From an uncultured Lachnospiraceae bacterium (GTDB taxonomy: Bacteria; Bacillota; Clostridia; Lachnospirales; Lachnospiraceae): a DNA stretch of 64,000 bases. Where the stretch lies: assembly GCA_902801515.1 (NCBI GenBank), contig CADCII010000002.1, positions 62,001 through 126,000 on the forward strand, read 5' to 3'. The notes beneath the pieces were generated by a model, which saw only the letters and a list, made by a program, of their open reading frames with translations, made no database searches and was not told the origin of the DNA. The position numbers and the translations under genes are program-made. Of this stretch, positions 16,926-26,528 are shown piece by piece (positions within the stretch are counted from its first letter, which is position 1; every line of letters starts with the position of its first letter).

Positions 16926-16987
16926 TTGTAATCATTCCTTCCTGTTTGTTATTTCAGCATAAGTTTTCACTCAGGAGCCTGGAAAAT

Positions 16988-18073
16988 TCATTTTTGTCTG
17001 TACGCATTCTCAAGGTTTCTCTGAAGAAAACGGATAGATTCCTGACGCATGTTTTCCAATTTACAATCTGCCTCACTAAAGTCAATATCTGTAAGATCCA
17101 GACTGTCCGGAACAGAAGATATCATTCGCTCTCCAAGGTTAAGACCATCAAGGAACTCATGCATACGAATATTAATTCCCTTTTTCCTGCCCGGTCGGGT
17201 AAATGTAAAAAACTTCTTGTGGAATAAAACAGAAAATGCCGTTGCATGAAAAGAGTTCGTAATCACATATTCCGCATTCTTCAGCAGGCCTAACCATTGA
17301 TCAGGTTTTTGAACCATAAAAACTCTCTGAGCGAGCGCCACATTGATACTGAAAGCAGAACGTATAACCTTTAATCCGGTTTCTTTTTGTATTTTAGCTA
17401 CAAAATCGTTGAACTCCCTGTTTTTTTGTGTCAGATAAACAAATATATACTTCTTAGTCCTTCCTGAATTTACAGCGTCATTTACTACACTGTTCCAGTC
17501 TTCCTTTGTCAGGAGCAAAACAGGATCAACAACCAATTCCGCAGATCTGTTTAAACATTTTCTGACTATTTCTACTCCTGAACGTTCTCTGCAGGAAATC
17601 TCATCAAATGATTCCAGCTTTTCCCGTATCCACTTATAATCGTCTTCTCCAAATTCGGTTTTTCCAAAACTTGCCGCATAAGAAAACTTATATTTCTGTG
17701 CAAAATCCAGATAGTATGCTCCTGCTTTACGATTGTAATCGGGATTCCATACAACATCACTTCCACACATGAATGCATCTGCCTGCTGATTTAAAAGAGT
17801 TAACGCCTCTACTTTTTTTACATCAGCAAACTTCATATACCTGTTTTCAAACTCTTCAAATTGCTTTCTGTAATACCAGTATACAATTCTTTTTATCCTT
17901 CCTGCAAAATTAGCAGGAGGGGTTTCCAGCAGGGTTTGCAGCGGAATAAGTCTATAACTGCATCTTTCATTTAAGACCGTTATTCTCTCAACTGCTGTCT
18001 GCAGTGCATAGGCCTGCAAACAACTCCCATAATTTGTTGTATGATCAAATGTAATGCCGTAAATACAGACCAT
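16988..18073 (-). CDS. Polysaccharide pyruvyl transferase family protein
   Basis: This 361-residue protein belongs to the pyruvyl transferase (CsaB/WcaK-like) family: the N-terminal ITFDHTTNYGSCLQAYAL motif with the Asn-Tyr-Gly signature, FMCGSDVVWNP, ISCRERSGVEIV, and ITNSFHATAFSVLF near the C-terminus. Family members add pyruvate ketals to sugars using phosphoenolpyruvate. It is paired with an FrhB-like iron-sulfur protein encoded 41 bases upstream. A second such enzyme is encoded at 23188. Confidence 0.87.
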   Translation of the reverse strand: MVCIYGITFDHTTNYGSCLQAYALQTAVERITVLNERCSYRLIPLQTLLETPPANFAGRIKRIVYWYYRKQFEEFENRYMKFADVKKVEALTLLNQQADAFMCGSDVVWNPDYNRKAGAYYLDFAQKYKFSYAASFGKTEFGEDDYKWIREKLESFDEISCRERSGVEIVRKCLNRSAELVVDPVLLLTKEDWNSVVNDAVNSGRTKKYIFVYLTQKNREFNDFVAKIQKETGLKVIRSAFSINVALAQRVFMVQKPDQWLGLLKNAEYVITNSFHATAFSVLFHKKFFTFTRPGRKKGINIRMHEFLDGLNLGERMISSVPDSLDLTDIDFSEADCKLENMRQESIRFLQRNLENAYRQK

Positions 18074-18114
18074 AGCGTTGTATTACTTACCTCGTATTAA
18101 AGTGTCATAACCAC

Positions 18115-19290
18115 TTAATGAAAGCCAAGTTTCTTCAGAACTCTTTTTATGTTTTTCGGAATGACAGATCTCACCCAAAGTCTGGTTCTTTCCATATCCC
18201 ATAAGTATTTTCTATCCGCAGTTCTCCAACCGTATTCTTTAAGAGTACGAAAGAATTCTTCTCGAAATTCCGGGATATTGAATTCAACCCGTGTTTCACC
18301 CAGAGTTAAATTGTTACCCCTTGCTATATTATTAATATCCGTGACAGATACTTTCAGATCTTTCGAAGCAGCTTTAAATAAGCTTTGTCCCTTATTCGAA
18401 TTTATCAAAACCGCTGACACACCGTCATTTACATCAAATTCTGAATGATATTTTTCTATTCCCCAGTAATCGCCCATTGTAATGTCTTCTATTCTGTCCT
18501 TGTAACGATACTGGCAATGATAGCAAGACAAACGATGGCAAGTTTTTTGTGCATATGAATAAAAATATGAATTTGCAACATAAGACTCGTACTTACGTTT
18601 ATATTTCGTATTGTAGGAAATATGAATCCCTACACCCTCCTTTGTTTTATCTCTGAATTTAAAGTCCAGGTGAGATAATGGAATATTCTTAGCAATCGTT
18701 CTTAAATACTTATGAAATGCCAGCGGACTCGGCGCACCTCCGCAAAAAAAGGAGAGTATAAATAAATTATCATATTCTTTTCCAAGAAAGTTTCTCAAAC
18801 CAGCCGCCTGGCAGGGAAGCCCTGAAAATAAGACTGACGTACCTCTTTCAAGACAGTTCTTTATCTCAGGAAACGTGTCTCCGGCCCAGCTCCAGACATA
18901 TTTAGAGCCATGCATAGGTTTTATACCCTTTTCTGTATCTGCGCTGCACACAACAGCTTTACAGTCCTTACTCCAGATGCATCCGTAAACAACGCCTCCA
19001 CGAGACAAAATCTCTTTTGCCAAAGCAGAAAACACGCCACCCGATGTACTCTCTCTCAGTGCAGATTTATCCAGTAGTTGTACAGCATATGCCTCTTTGA
19101 TCGGATTTGTTTTGGGCATATTTATCGCAGGGCAAACCTTGTTGCATAATCCACATTCAATGCATTTTTCTTTCTGAATATGTGGGGTGGGAAAACCCTC
19201 ATGGTCATCTGCAAAGAAAATCGCTTTTTGCGGGCATTTCTGCTCACATGCCCCGCAGCCAGTGCAATCATATGCTTTCGCCAGTTCCAT
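18115..19290 (-). CDS. FrhB-like (coenzyme F420 hydrogenase beta) iron-sulfur protein
   Basis: This 391-residue protein starts with two 4Fe-4S ferredoxin motifs, CTGCGACEQKCP and CIECGLCNKVCP, then the FrhB N- and C-terminal domains: ESTSGGVFSALAKEIL, FSGLPCQAAGLRNFL, CGGAPSPLAFHKYL, and a Cys-rich segment with CHRLSCYHCQY before ITMGDYWGI. The ATG at 19290 (MELAKAYD) has AGAGGT seven bases upstream; the longer frame to 19335 is not needed. FrhB-like proteins are common in clostridial and Bacteroides polysaccharide loci next to pyruvyl transferases. A flavin-dependent redox step on a sugar is possible, but no function is established. Confidence 0.85.
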   Translation of the reverse strand: MELAKAYDCTGCGACEQKCPQKAIFFADDHEGFPTPHIQKEKCIECGLCNKVCPAINMPKTNPIKEAYAVQLLDKSALRESTSGGVFSALAKEILSRGGVVYGCIWSKDCKAVVCSADTEKGIKPMHGSKYVWSWAGDTFPEIKNCLERGTSVLFSGLPCQAAGLRNFLGKEYDNLFILSFFCGGAPSPLAFHKYLRTIAKNIPLSHLDFKFRDKTKEGVGIHISYNTKYKRKYESYVANSYFYSYAQKTCHRLSCYHCQYRYKDRIEDITMGDYWGIEKYHSEFDVNDGVSAVLINSNKGQSLFKAASKDLKVSVTDINNIARGNNLTLGETRVEFNIPEFREEFFRTLKEYGWRTADRKYLWDMERTRLWVRSVIPKNIKRVLKKLGFH

Positions 19291-19341
19291 CTGTTTACCT
19301 CTTTCCAAATAGCAGCAAACAACAGATATCAACATATGTCC

Positions 19342-20403
19342 TTAATTCATAATACGTTTTTCCCAATCGTTTTCCATCTTTATCAGTCTGGATTCGTCTA
19401 ATAATTTTTTTACTGTAACATTCCATATTCTTTGACGACAATAATCAATTATTGCACAAACCGCAAATACCAGGATGATACAGATAAGAAAGTGCAATGT
19501 CTGATACTCACTGTCATAGTAAAGCTCGGTATGAAGTATTGAATGATAAATTAACGGCTGAAAATACAGCATAGAATGTAATATATACACACCAAAGGTT
19601 GTACCTGAGATAGTATTAACGATTTTCAGGTTAGTCTTTGGCAAATCAAGGAAAAACACAAACAGTGCTGCTGAAGCAAGAATATTGAATATATAACAAT
19701 AACTCCACGCCCTTTGACTAAAGTAAGGCAGGAAGCTGGATACTGTAGTCGCAGAGCAGGAAACAGCAAAAACTGTAAGCGAAATAAATCGCGTCTTTTT
19801 CGTATTTTTAAATGAAATATACTTCCTGATATATGAGGAAATAAAGTACAAAGTTATAAAATTGGTTATACCATAACCACCATCATGAATAGGTGCACCA
19901 GCAAAGAACGATGGCCAGATAGAAAAAAGCATGATTTGGATAAAAATCAAAAACTCATGAGATTTTTTATTCAGACAGTCTAATAATTTGTTTATAAATG
20001 GAGCAATGATCAGTAGTATGATATATGTTTCCAAAAACCATCTCAAACCTATAAAGAAAGGGAAAAAAGCAAAAAACAACTCTTGTACAGAAAACGTATA
20101 TTGTCCCATTGCAGTTGCAATTCCGAAACATGAGAGATTATAGAATAGCATAACAAGATATAAATCAACAGCTTTCCTGAGCCCGGTTGTTTTTGCTGAC
20201 AGCATAAAATAACCGCTTATAAGAACAAAAACATTAACAGAAGTGATACAAATTGATTCAAAGATATGGGATGAGATGATATTCACTTTTAGTGCTGTAT
20301 TTAATCCGCCCCCTATCGTTTTATTCATATAATGGAGACCGATCACCATTATCATAGAGATAATACGTAATATTTCAAGAGTCGAATTCCTGCTATTATT
20401 CAT
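19342..20403 (-). CDS. Acyltransferase family 3 membrane protein
   Basis: This 353-residue protein has about ten predicted membrane segments and the acyltransferase-3 layout: LEILRIISMIMVIGLHYMN at the N-terminus with the conserved His after the first helix, VNVFVLISGYFML, and FIGLRWFLETYI. Such enzymes O-acetylate or succinylate exopolysaccharides at the membrane. The gene is set between two FrhB-like genes in the operon. The acyl donor could be acetyl-CoA or a product of the operon's own acyl-chain genes; sequence cannot decide. Confidence 0.85.
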   Translation of the reverse strand: MNNSRNSTLEILRIISMIMVIGLHYMNKTIGGGLNTALKVNIISSHIFESICITSVNVFVLISGYFMLSAKTTGLRKAVDLYLVMLFYNLSCFGIATAMGQYTFSVQELFFAFFPFFIGLRWFLETYIILLIIAPFINKLLDCLNKKSHEFLIFIQIMLFSIWPSFFAGAPIHDGGYGITNFITLYFISSYIRKYISFKNTKKTRFISLTVFAVSCSATTVSSFLPYFSQRAWSYCYIFNILASAALFVFFLDLPKTNLKIVNTISGTTFGVYILHSMLYFQPLIYHSILHTELYYDSEYQTLHFLICIILVFAVCAIIDYCRQRIWNVTVKKLLDESRLIKMENDWEKRIMN

Positions 20404-20458
20404 TTCCTAATAAACTTCCTATAAACGTATACTATAATGACTACTATTGTGAAAATTC

Positions 20459-21625
20459 TTATTTGATTATTGCCCTTTTTAGATTGCCGATAGGGGATGT
20501 TGCTATCATTCGTCTGACCACAGTGTATATTCTGTCCTTCGCATAACGTCTTTCCAGTTTATTCCAACTGAGCATATCCAAGTCAGAAAAGAAATGGTCT
20601 CTCTCATCCGGTCGCCTTACCGAGTCTACCAGTACAGGGTTATATGGAAAAGCCCGTTCAAAATCTACAGGGAACACAGACATGCTCCTGCATATTTGTT
20701 CAAAAAGAAGTCTTCCCTTTTCCGTATGAACCAGTGCCAGGGAAACGCCAAGATCATATTCTATCTCCGGCAGAATCTGGTCCGCTCCCCAAAGATCCCC
20801 CATCGTAAGATCGGAGAAAAAACCCTTTTTTTTGACTCGGCAATGATAGCAGGACTCCCGTAAACATACGCTTTTCAGAAACATAATCAAATAAGGGTCT
20901 TCCCTTAGAGAACAACGGTATATTTTCCCATTTTCCGCCGTAATCTTCATACTGAACTTCTTCCATCCCTCTGTCTTATCTCTGAAGCTGATGGCTATGG
21001 CTCTGCTGCCCAATTTAATAAGTATGTGTTTCAGATAGGATTGCCATAACAAGGATGACGGTGTTCCATGGCAAATCACATCTGCGCATATCAATCTTTC
21101 ATGATCCCTGCCCAAAAAGCCCTTCAATCCTGCGATCTGGCACGGTGTTCCGGTAAAAAGTACCCACCTGCCCTGATTCAACTGTTCCCTGACTGCAGGA
21201 TAACAATTCTCCAAGTCAGACTGCGTGTATTTTGACCCTCGAAGCGCACTCAGTTCTTCGATAGTTTCCGCCATTATGTGATGGACCCTGCTGAAATCCG
21301 CAGTGAATGCTGCTCCGAAAACACAGCCGCCTCTTGCAATAATTTCATCCGCCAAAGCTGAAAATAAACCGCCGGAAGAGCTGTCCTTCAGAACACCCTG
21401 ATCCTGATTCACAACAGCCCAGGCCTGTCTTCTGCCATCTTTCGCTGATGCCGCCTGTAATATCGGGCATACTTTCTCACATGCACCGCAATTCACACAG
21501 TTTTCCTCTTGGATCTGCGGATACAGAAACCCCTCATTATTTTCGGTCATTCTGATGCAGTGCTTCGGACAGATATTTGCGCATGCGCTGCAGCCGCAAC
21601 ATTCCTTTCCAACTCTGGCTATCAT
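20459..21625 (-). CDS. FrhB-like iron-sulfur protein, second copy
   Basis: This protein of about 388 residues has the same architecture as the one at 18115: two ferredoxin motifs, CCGCSACANICP and CVNCGACEKVCP, then DSSSGGLFSALADEI, FTGTPCQIAGLKGFL, CHGTPSSLLWQSYL and CLRESCYHCRVKK before LTMGDLWGA. I chose the ATG at 21625 with GGGAG five bases upstream; an in-frame GTG at 21637 overlaps the flippase stop codon. It follows the flippase gene directly, and a pyruvyl transferase gene lies just beyond. Confidence 0.85.
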   Translation of the reverse strand: MIARVGKECCGCSACANICPKHCIRMTENNEGFLYPQIQEENCVNCGACEKVCPILQAASAKDGRRQAWAVVNQDQGVLKDSSSGGLFSALADEIIARGGCVFGAAFTADFSRVHHIMAETIEELSALRGSKYTQSDLENCYPAVREQLNQGRWVLFTGTPCQIAGLKGFLGRDHERLICADVICHGTPSSLLWQSYLKHILIKLGSRAIAISFRDKTEGWKKFSMKITAENGKIYRCSLREDPYLIMFLKSVCLRESCYHCRVKKKGFFSDLTMGDLWGADQILPEIEYDLGVSLALVHTEKGRLLFEQICRSMSVFPVDFERAFPYNPVLVDSVRRPDERDHFFSDLDMLSWNKLERRYAKDRIYTVVRRMIATSPIGNLKRAIIK

Positions 21626-21636
21626 TTCAACTCCCA

Positions 21637-23169
21637 CTATTGTTTCTTTCCTTTTTTCATCTTCCGGACAAAGCTTTGAATCAGTTCTTTTTCATAATCA
21701 TTCATACTAAACAGCCATACAGAACATGCATATACTGACATGTATATCAAAATACATATTGCCAAACGCAGGAAAGATGTCATCGGAAAGACCTTCGTTA
21801 TCAAAATACCGAATAAAACCGGAGGAACCACCCCTGGCAGCATACGCATCATATTTTTCCAGAACAATGGTATATCAATCCCGCATTTTTTATAGTAATA
21901 CACATTCATGATCAGACCATTCGCAAAAATCAGCGAAATCGACGTCCCGAATGCCGAGCCGACAGCACCATATCTCTGGCACAGCCATATAGACAGCCCC
22001 AGATTGATCAAAGCCATAAAAGCGTACACAATGCTCCTGAACTGGTGCCTGTTTTCCGCTCTTTGTATTTCAATACCCAAACTTTGAATCAGCGCTATGG
22101 ACGCCGGAAATATCAAAAGCAAAGCAACAAAGTATGCATTCTCATATCCATTACCTACCCAGTAATAAATAAATACCTGGCCAAAAAGGGCAACACCGCT
22201 GGCAACCAGGCCCAGTATCAGATACTGAATACGGCCAACTCGTATAAATAATTCCGTGAAGCTCTGAGCCAGTTCTTCCGGCTGTTCCTTCCATTCATTA
22301 TAAATCCTGTGAATACGCGGTGTGAACACGCCTGAGATTGAAGAAGAAATCATCATATAATAATGATACAGACTGAACCCGATGGAATAAACTGCCACTT
22401 CCGCAGTTCCCCTGAATCTTCCCAGGAGAGTTTTGTCAATATTCCAGTTGATCTGATCAATGATAATATTCAGCGCAATGAATCCGGAATAACCCAGAAG
22501 GCTCTTCAGCAGTCCGCTTTCAAATGAACCGAACCAAAACCGTTCCTGCAGACGTTTTGTAGTATAAAACAGATAGAGTATATCTGTTATCACAGAGACC
22601 GCTAATGTCACAGCTACCATACCAATAGAACCATAGCCCGCAAGCAGCACAGGCAGCGTCAGCATTGGCCCCAAAACTGTCTTTAGCACGCCCAGCATCT
22701 TCAGAAATACAAATCGTTCATGAGCGGAGATGATCGTCTGGAAAACACTCATCGGGAAGGATACCGCCAGATTAATCGTCAGCAGCAGCATTAAGATCTG
22801 CGCAATTCCATATTCCTCCGATGTCAGCCCCTTTGAAAAAACAAGCTGAAGATGATTCGTAAGATACATTCCGCACAAAAAAGCAATTATGCCTATCATG
22901 CTGAAAATCAATAAAAACATCCCGTTCAGCCTGTATATGGCTTCCGTTCTTTTTTCTATTTTATATCTTGCGTAATAACGGATGTAGCCGCTGTTAAATC
23001 CCAGGCTGAGCACAGATAACATGGAAATAGTCGAGGCAACCGTATTATATAGTCCATACTCATTCTGACCCAGAAGACGGATCATAACCGGCGTATAGAC
23101 AATTCCTATGATGATGCTCAGTACCATCTGCAGATATGACAGCAGCGTACCTAATTTCAACTGATTCAT
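21637..23169 (-). CDS. Oligosaccharide flippase (Wzx-type, MOP superfamily)
   Basis: This 510-residue membrane protein has about 14 hydrophobic segments and typical polysaccharide-flippase features: SYLQMVLSIIIGIVYTPVMIRLLGQNEYGLY at the N-terminus (residues 9-39) and a repeat of short charged loops between helices. It is predicted to move undecaprenyl-linked repeat units across the membrane. With the polymerase at 24272 and the Wzz/BY-kinase at 42883 it defines a Wzx/Wzy-dependent pathway. Confidence 0.9.
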   Translation of the reverse strand: MNQLKLGTLLSYLQMVLSIIIGIVYTPVMIRLLGQNEYGLYNTVASTISMLSVLSLGFNSGYIRYYARYKIEKRTEAIYRLNGMFLLIFSMIGIIAFLCGMYLTNHLQLVFSKGLTSEEYGIAQILMLLLTINLAVSFPMSVFQTIISAHERFVFLKMLGVLKTVLGPMLTLPVLLAGYGSIGMVAVTLAVSVITDILYLFYTTKRLQERFWFGSFESGLLKSLLGYSGFIALNIIIDQINWNIDKTLLGRFRGTAEVAVYSIGFSLYHYYMMISSSISGVFTPRIHRIYNEWKEQPEELAQSFTELFIRVGRIQYLILGLVASGVALFGQVFIYYWVGNGYENAYFVALLLIFPASIALIQSLGIEIQRAENRHQFRSIVYAFMALINLGLSIWLCQRYGAVGSAFGTSISLIFANGLIMNVYYYKKCGIDIPLFWKNMMRMLPGVVPPVLFGILITKVFPMTSFLRLAICILIYMSVYACSVWLFSMNDYEKELIQSFVRKMKKGKKQ

Positions 23170-23187
23170 CAGAGAAATCCTTTCAGA

Positions 23188-24258
23188 CTATTTTCTAAAG
23201 CATTTGTCCAGATAATCCGAGAACTTTCTTCTTTCAATAATCAACTGCCTGTCAGCAGCATCAAAGCTGCAGGATTCCTGGATCTCAAAAGGTTTCTGTT
23301 GACGAATGTACCTTTCTTTCAGGCAAAATGCTTCACAAATGGTCTCAATTCGGGAAGAAATAACCTGCACTGTATTTCTGTCAAACACATAGAAAGGTAC
23401 ATGAAAATTGATCGAAAATGCAGTCACGTGAAACGAGTCGGTAAACACTATATGTGCATTGGAAAGCAGTTCGACAAACTTCGCCGGATCTATGCCGTAG
23501 AAACTGCTGCGCGGATCAAAAGGATCAATGATCATATATTCGCCGGCGGCTGCATATTCTTCGATATGCTTAATCAGATCTTCACTGATTCCATCCAGAA
23601 AAGCCAGGAATACATACGGGGCCTGTTCAGATGCCTTCCATGAAAAAATTTTCTTCCACCGTTCACTGGAAATATAGAGAGTCGGATCGATCAGCCATTC
23701 GCAGTCTCTTCCCGTTATGCGCGAGATTTCCTGTGCACCTTGCTTTTCACGGCAGGACAGGTACCGGAAGCCGGAAAGCCACTGACGCATCTGTTCCGAG
23801 TATTCCTCCGGAATAACATCAACACTGATACTCGGACTGATACAAACCTTCTTGGCATCTTCTGCAAAGCGCAGGAAATAAAAAGTAGAATTTTTCGCCA
23901 CTGATCTCATGCATACATTCCACACCTGATCACTTCCGGTAACAAAGTAATCATAAGCAGAAAGTATATTTACAGGTATCTGTTCATCCGTCTTGAGCAG
24001 ATATTTCGTCTTGATGTATTTCCTGTCAAAAGCCAGGAAATGATAGATCCGGGATGCCTGAATATCTCCAAGAATAATCCCCTGAAAAAATTTTCGAAGC
24101 GCAAACGTACGCCGCCTCCATTTAAAGCGTCTGTTAATAAAAACTATGGATTCAGCACGAAAACCGCGTTCTTCCAATATCTCCTGAACCGCAAGGTTCT
24201 GCAGTCTGTTTCCATAATTCTGGTTACCATACAAGGTTATGATTCCGATTTTTTTCAT
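23188..24258 (-). CDS. Polysaccharide pyruvyl transferase family protein, second copy
   Basis: This 356-residue protein has IGIITLYGNQNYGNRLQNLA at the start (Asn-Tyr-Gly signature), FVTGSDQVWN, LSCREKQGAQEIS, LIDPTL and FTDSFHVTAFSINF. These motifs match the CsaB/WcaK-like ketal pyruvyl transferase family. It lies between the polymerase and flippase genes with 13 to 18 base gaps. Two different pyruvyl transferase-like enzymes in one operon suggest two modification sites, or that one of them has another role. Confidence 0.87.
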   Translation of the reverse strand: MKKIGIITLYGNQNYGNRLQNLAVQEILEERGFRAESIVFINRRFKWRRRTFALRKFFQGIILGDIQASRIYHFLAFDRKYIKTKYLLKTDEQIPVNILSAYDYFVTGSDQVWNVCMRSVAKNSTFYFLRFAEDAKKVCISPSISVDVIPEEYSEQMRQWLSGFRYLSCREKQGAQEISRITGRDCEWLIDPTLYISSERWKKIFSWKASEQAPYVFLAFLDGISEDLIKHIEEYAAAGEYMIIDPFDPRSSFYGIDPAKFVELLSNAHIVFTDSFHVTAFSINFHVPFYVFDRNTVQVISSRIETICEAFCLKERYIRQQKPFEIQESCSFDAADRQLIIERRKFSDYLDKCFRK

Positions 24259-24271
24259 GCCGAGGCCTCAA

Positions 24272-25471
24272 TTAATTCAGAAGCAGTCGTTTTATTCCTA
24301 AGATCATTCCCGGATCCATCGGGCCATAATAACCGTCATAATACATGTAAAGTGACAGTGCCATTGCACCGTATATCATGAAGTAGAGTGCCACTTCACT
24401 GAATCCAACCATGGAAGACGTGGGAACCATCAGTTCAAAAGGCGTTTCTGCAACTATATACTTCAGAAACAGCAGCAGAAATGGCAGTATTGCAAAATAC
24501 AAAAATATCATGCTGCGAACAAATATGTCATATTGTCTGATGGAACCAAACGCGCACATAACAAACAACAAGATAACATCTCCGTATTTTTGAAACCGTT
24601 TTGTCTGTGGAATACGCCTTTTGCAATACAGGCATAGCAACATGCAAAAAACCATCTGGGTAAATCGAACTGCAGCTCGAAAAAAAATATATTTAGTTCC
24701 TCCACCGAAACCATATGCATTCATTTTTACTATGAGTGCCTGAACCATGGGAATTCCGGCATATCGTATCAAAACAGGAAAGATAAGATTAATAGATGAA
24801 AAAGCTGCCAAAGTGATAATCATCAACACAAGTTTAGGAATAAAGCGATTCAATTCTATCATCAAGCGTATGATAATGAGAATAATTGTACTGTTGTGTA
24901 TATTGGCAATCACAAGATACGCTATTATACATAATAGTTTATTGGCGTTCCGTACAAGATCTTTATAAAGAACATAGGCAAACAATGCATAAGCCGTCGT
25001 ATTACGCATACCGGAAATGCCTCTGAAGTCAAGCATTACAAGTAAAAAAAAGAAACAAAAGGAAACCTTCCAGTCCGCTATATCTTCGTCTAAATCATCC
25101 ACAGCCATCAGGATGATGCTTGCAACCGAAATATAAGTAATAATTCCCGTTATAATGGTCAGCAGCTGATCAATCTTAAGGCGGCTGATCAGCCAGGCAT
25201 AAAGAAGATACACGGGAGCTCCTTGCTGAAATGTTTCTACCGATTCATAGTATTTATTAATTGCACCGCTCATGACAGTCCATAGATCATATCTGCGGAG
25301 AATATGCAGAACTTCATAATGGTGGTACAGATCATAGTTTACAGGAGGCTGATAAAAGAAGTACAGGGAGCTTAATCCAATGGATGCCAATATCATATAC
25401 ATGCGCATATATTTCCTGGGAACTACAAACGCAAAACATCCCCAAAAGACAACAGAGCACCAAACTATCAT
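24272..25471 (-). CDS. EpsG-family polysaccharide polymerase (Wzy-type)
   Basis: This 399-residue protein with ten or more hydrophobic segments fits the EpsG family: PPVNYDLYHHYEV after the second helix, the conserved RGISGMRNTTAYALF loop in the middle, and IANIHNSTIIL. It is predicted to polymerise repeat units on the outer face of the membrane. It is the only polymerase-like gene in the operon. Confidence 0.85.
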   Translation of the reverse strand: MIVWCSVVFWGCFAFVVPRKYMRMYMILASIGLSSLYFFYQPPVNYDLYHHYEVLHILRRYDLWTVMSGAINKYYESVETFQQGAPVYLLYAWLISRLKIDQLLTIITGIITYISVASIILMAVDDLDEDIADWKVSFCFFFLLVMLDFRGISGMRNTTAYALFAYVLYKDLVRNANKLLCIIAYLVIANIHNSTIILIIIRLMIELNRFIPKLVLMIITLAAFSSINLIFPVLIRYAGIPMVQALIVKMNAYGFGGGTKYIFFRAAVRFTQMVFCMLLCLYCKRRIPQTKRFQKYGDVILLFVMCAFGSIRQYDIFVRSMIFLYFAILPFLLLFLKYIVAETPFELMVPTSSMVGFSEVALYFMIYGAMALSLYMYYDGYYGPMDPGMILGIKRLLLN

Positions 25472-25532
25472 TCGTTAAGATTTCCTTTTTGAATCGCAAT
25501 TGCTAAAACATCTTTCCGGAAGTGACAACCTC

Positions 25533-26528
25533 TTAAACCTTTTTGTTACTTCTGATTCGAAAATAACTATAAATCAGCCAATAACACCGCATGCGCAAAA
25601 GCCGGTAGATGACAGTATCCCGGCGTTTCCACAGTTTTGCAGGTCCGGCATACTGGCGAATTCTTTTCAGCCTCTTGCGGGAACTCCATATGGTGTCTTT
25701 TTCACCAGGCAAGAGGACATATCTGCGGATGCACTGACAGATATATTCTGCAATAAAGGACTTTCCTTGTTTGATCTTCGCGTTTTCCATAAAGGAGACC
25801 ATATATGCGAGATTATCCATTTCATTTTCAAAGCAGACAGAATTTGCCGCCTTAGATAACCCGGCATTGTCTCGATAGTAAATATACAATGGACGGTTGA
25901 TAAAATTAACCGTATTACATTTTGTGTAATAATGATTATTAAAATATCTGTCCTCCGCAAGCACCATGTCTTCACGGAATCTGAGATGAAGTTCCTCAAT
26001 TCGATCTTTTCTGAATATCTTCATACACGGGGAAGAAATAAAACACCGAAGTGTCACAAGGTCTTCGCGCAGACTCCCCTTCAGAGAATCCATTGCAGCT
26101 TCAGAAAGAAGCCAGTTCGAGGAACGATTCCCGCTGACTGCCCGGAATCCGCACATCACAATGTCACAGGCGGTCTCCTGAATACAGTCGTACATTGACG
26201 ACAGATAATCCGCCTCAATGGCGTCATCACTGTCAATGAAGCATATCCACTCACCATTTGCTTCATCAAGGCCTCGGTTTCTCGCCCGGCTCACGCCGCC
26301 ATTTTCCTGTCGGATGTATCGAATCCGACCATCTTCTGAAGCCAGTTCAAGTACGACATCTGCCCCATGATCTGTTGATCCATCATCAATAACGATGATC
26401 TCTGTATCGCGAAAAGATTGCCTCATAACTGATGTGAGACAGCGTTTGATAACAGCAGCAGAATTGTACATGGGGATAATAACTGAAATCACAGTTTCTT
26501 CCTGTCCTCGTTTTTCGCTCACTTTCAT
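25533..26528 (-). CDS. Glycosyltransferase family 2
   Basis: This 331-residue GT-A enzyme has VISVIIPMYNSAAVI, IIVIDDGSTDHG and the metal-binding ICFIDSDDAIE near residue 95, followed by RKDRIEELHLRF and a helical tail. It is predicted to add a sugar to the lipid-linked repeat unit. It overlaps the upstream GT4 gene by four bases (ATGA). Confidence 0.88.
   Translation of the reverse strand: MKVSEKRGQEETVISVIIPMYNSAAVIKRCLTSVMRQSFRDTEIIVIDDGSTDHGADVVLELASEDGRIRYIRQENGGVSRARNRGLDEANGEWICFIDSDDAIEADYLSSMYDCIQETACDIVMCGFRAVSGNRSSNWLLSEAAMDSLKGSLREDLVTLRCFISSPCMKIFRKDRIEELHLRFREDMVLAEDRYFNNHYYTKCNTVNFINRPLYIYYRDNAGLSKAANSVCFENEMDNLAYMVSFMENAKIKQGKSFIAEYICQCIRRYVLLPGEKDTIWSSRKRLKRIRQYAGPAKLWKRRDTVIYRLLRMRCYWLIYSYFRIRSNKKV

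Noticed and set aside
18115..21625. True F420-reducing hydrogenase beta subunits
   Set aside because: No alpha or gamma hydrogenase subunit or F420 synthesis genes are near; both proteins sit among glycan genes, so only the domain resemblance is kept.
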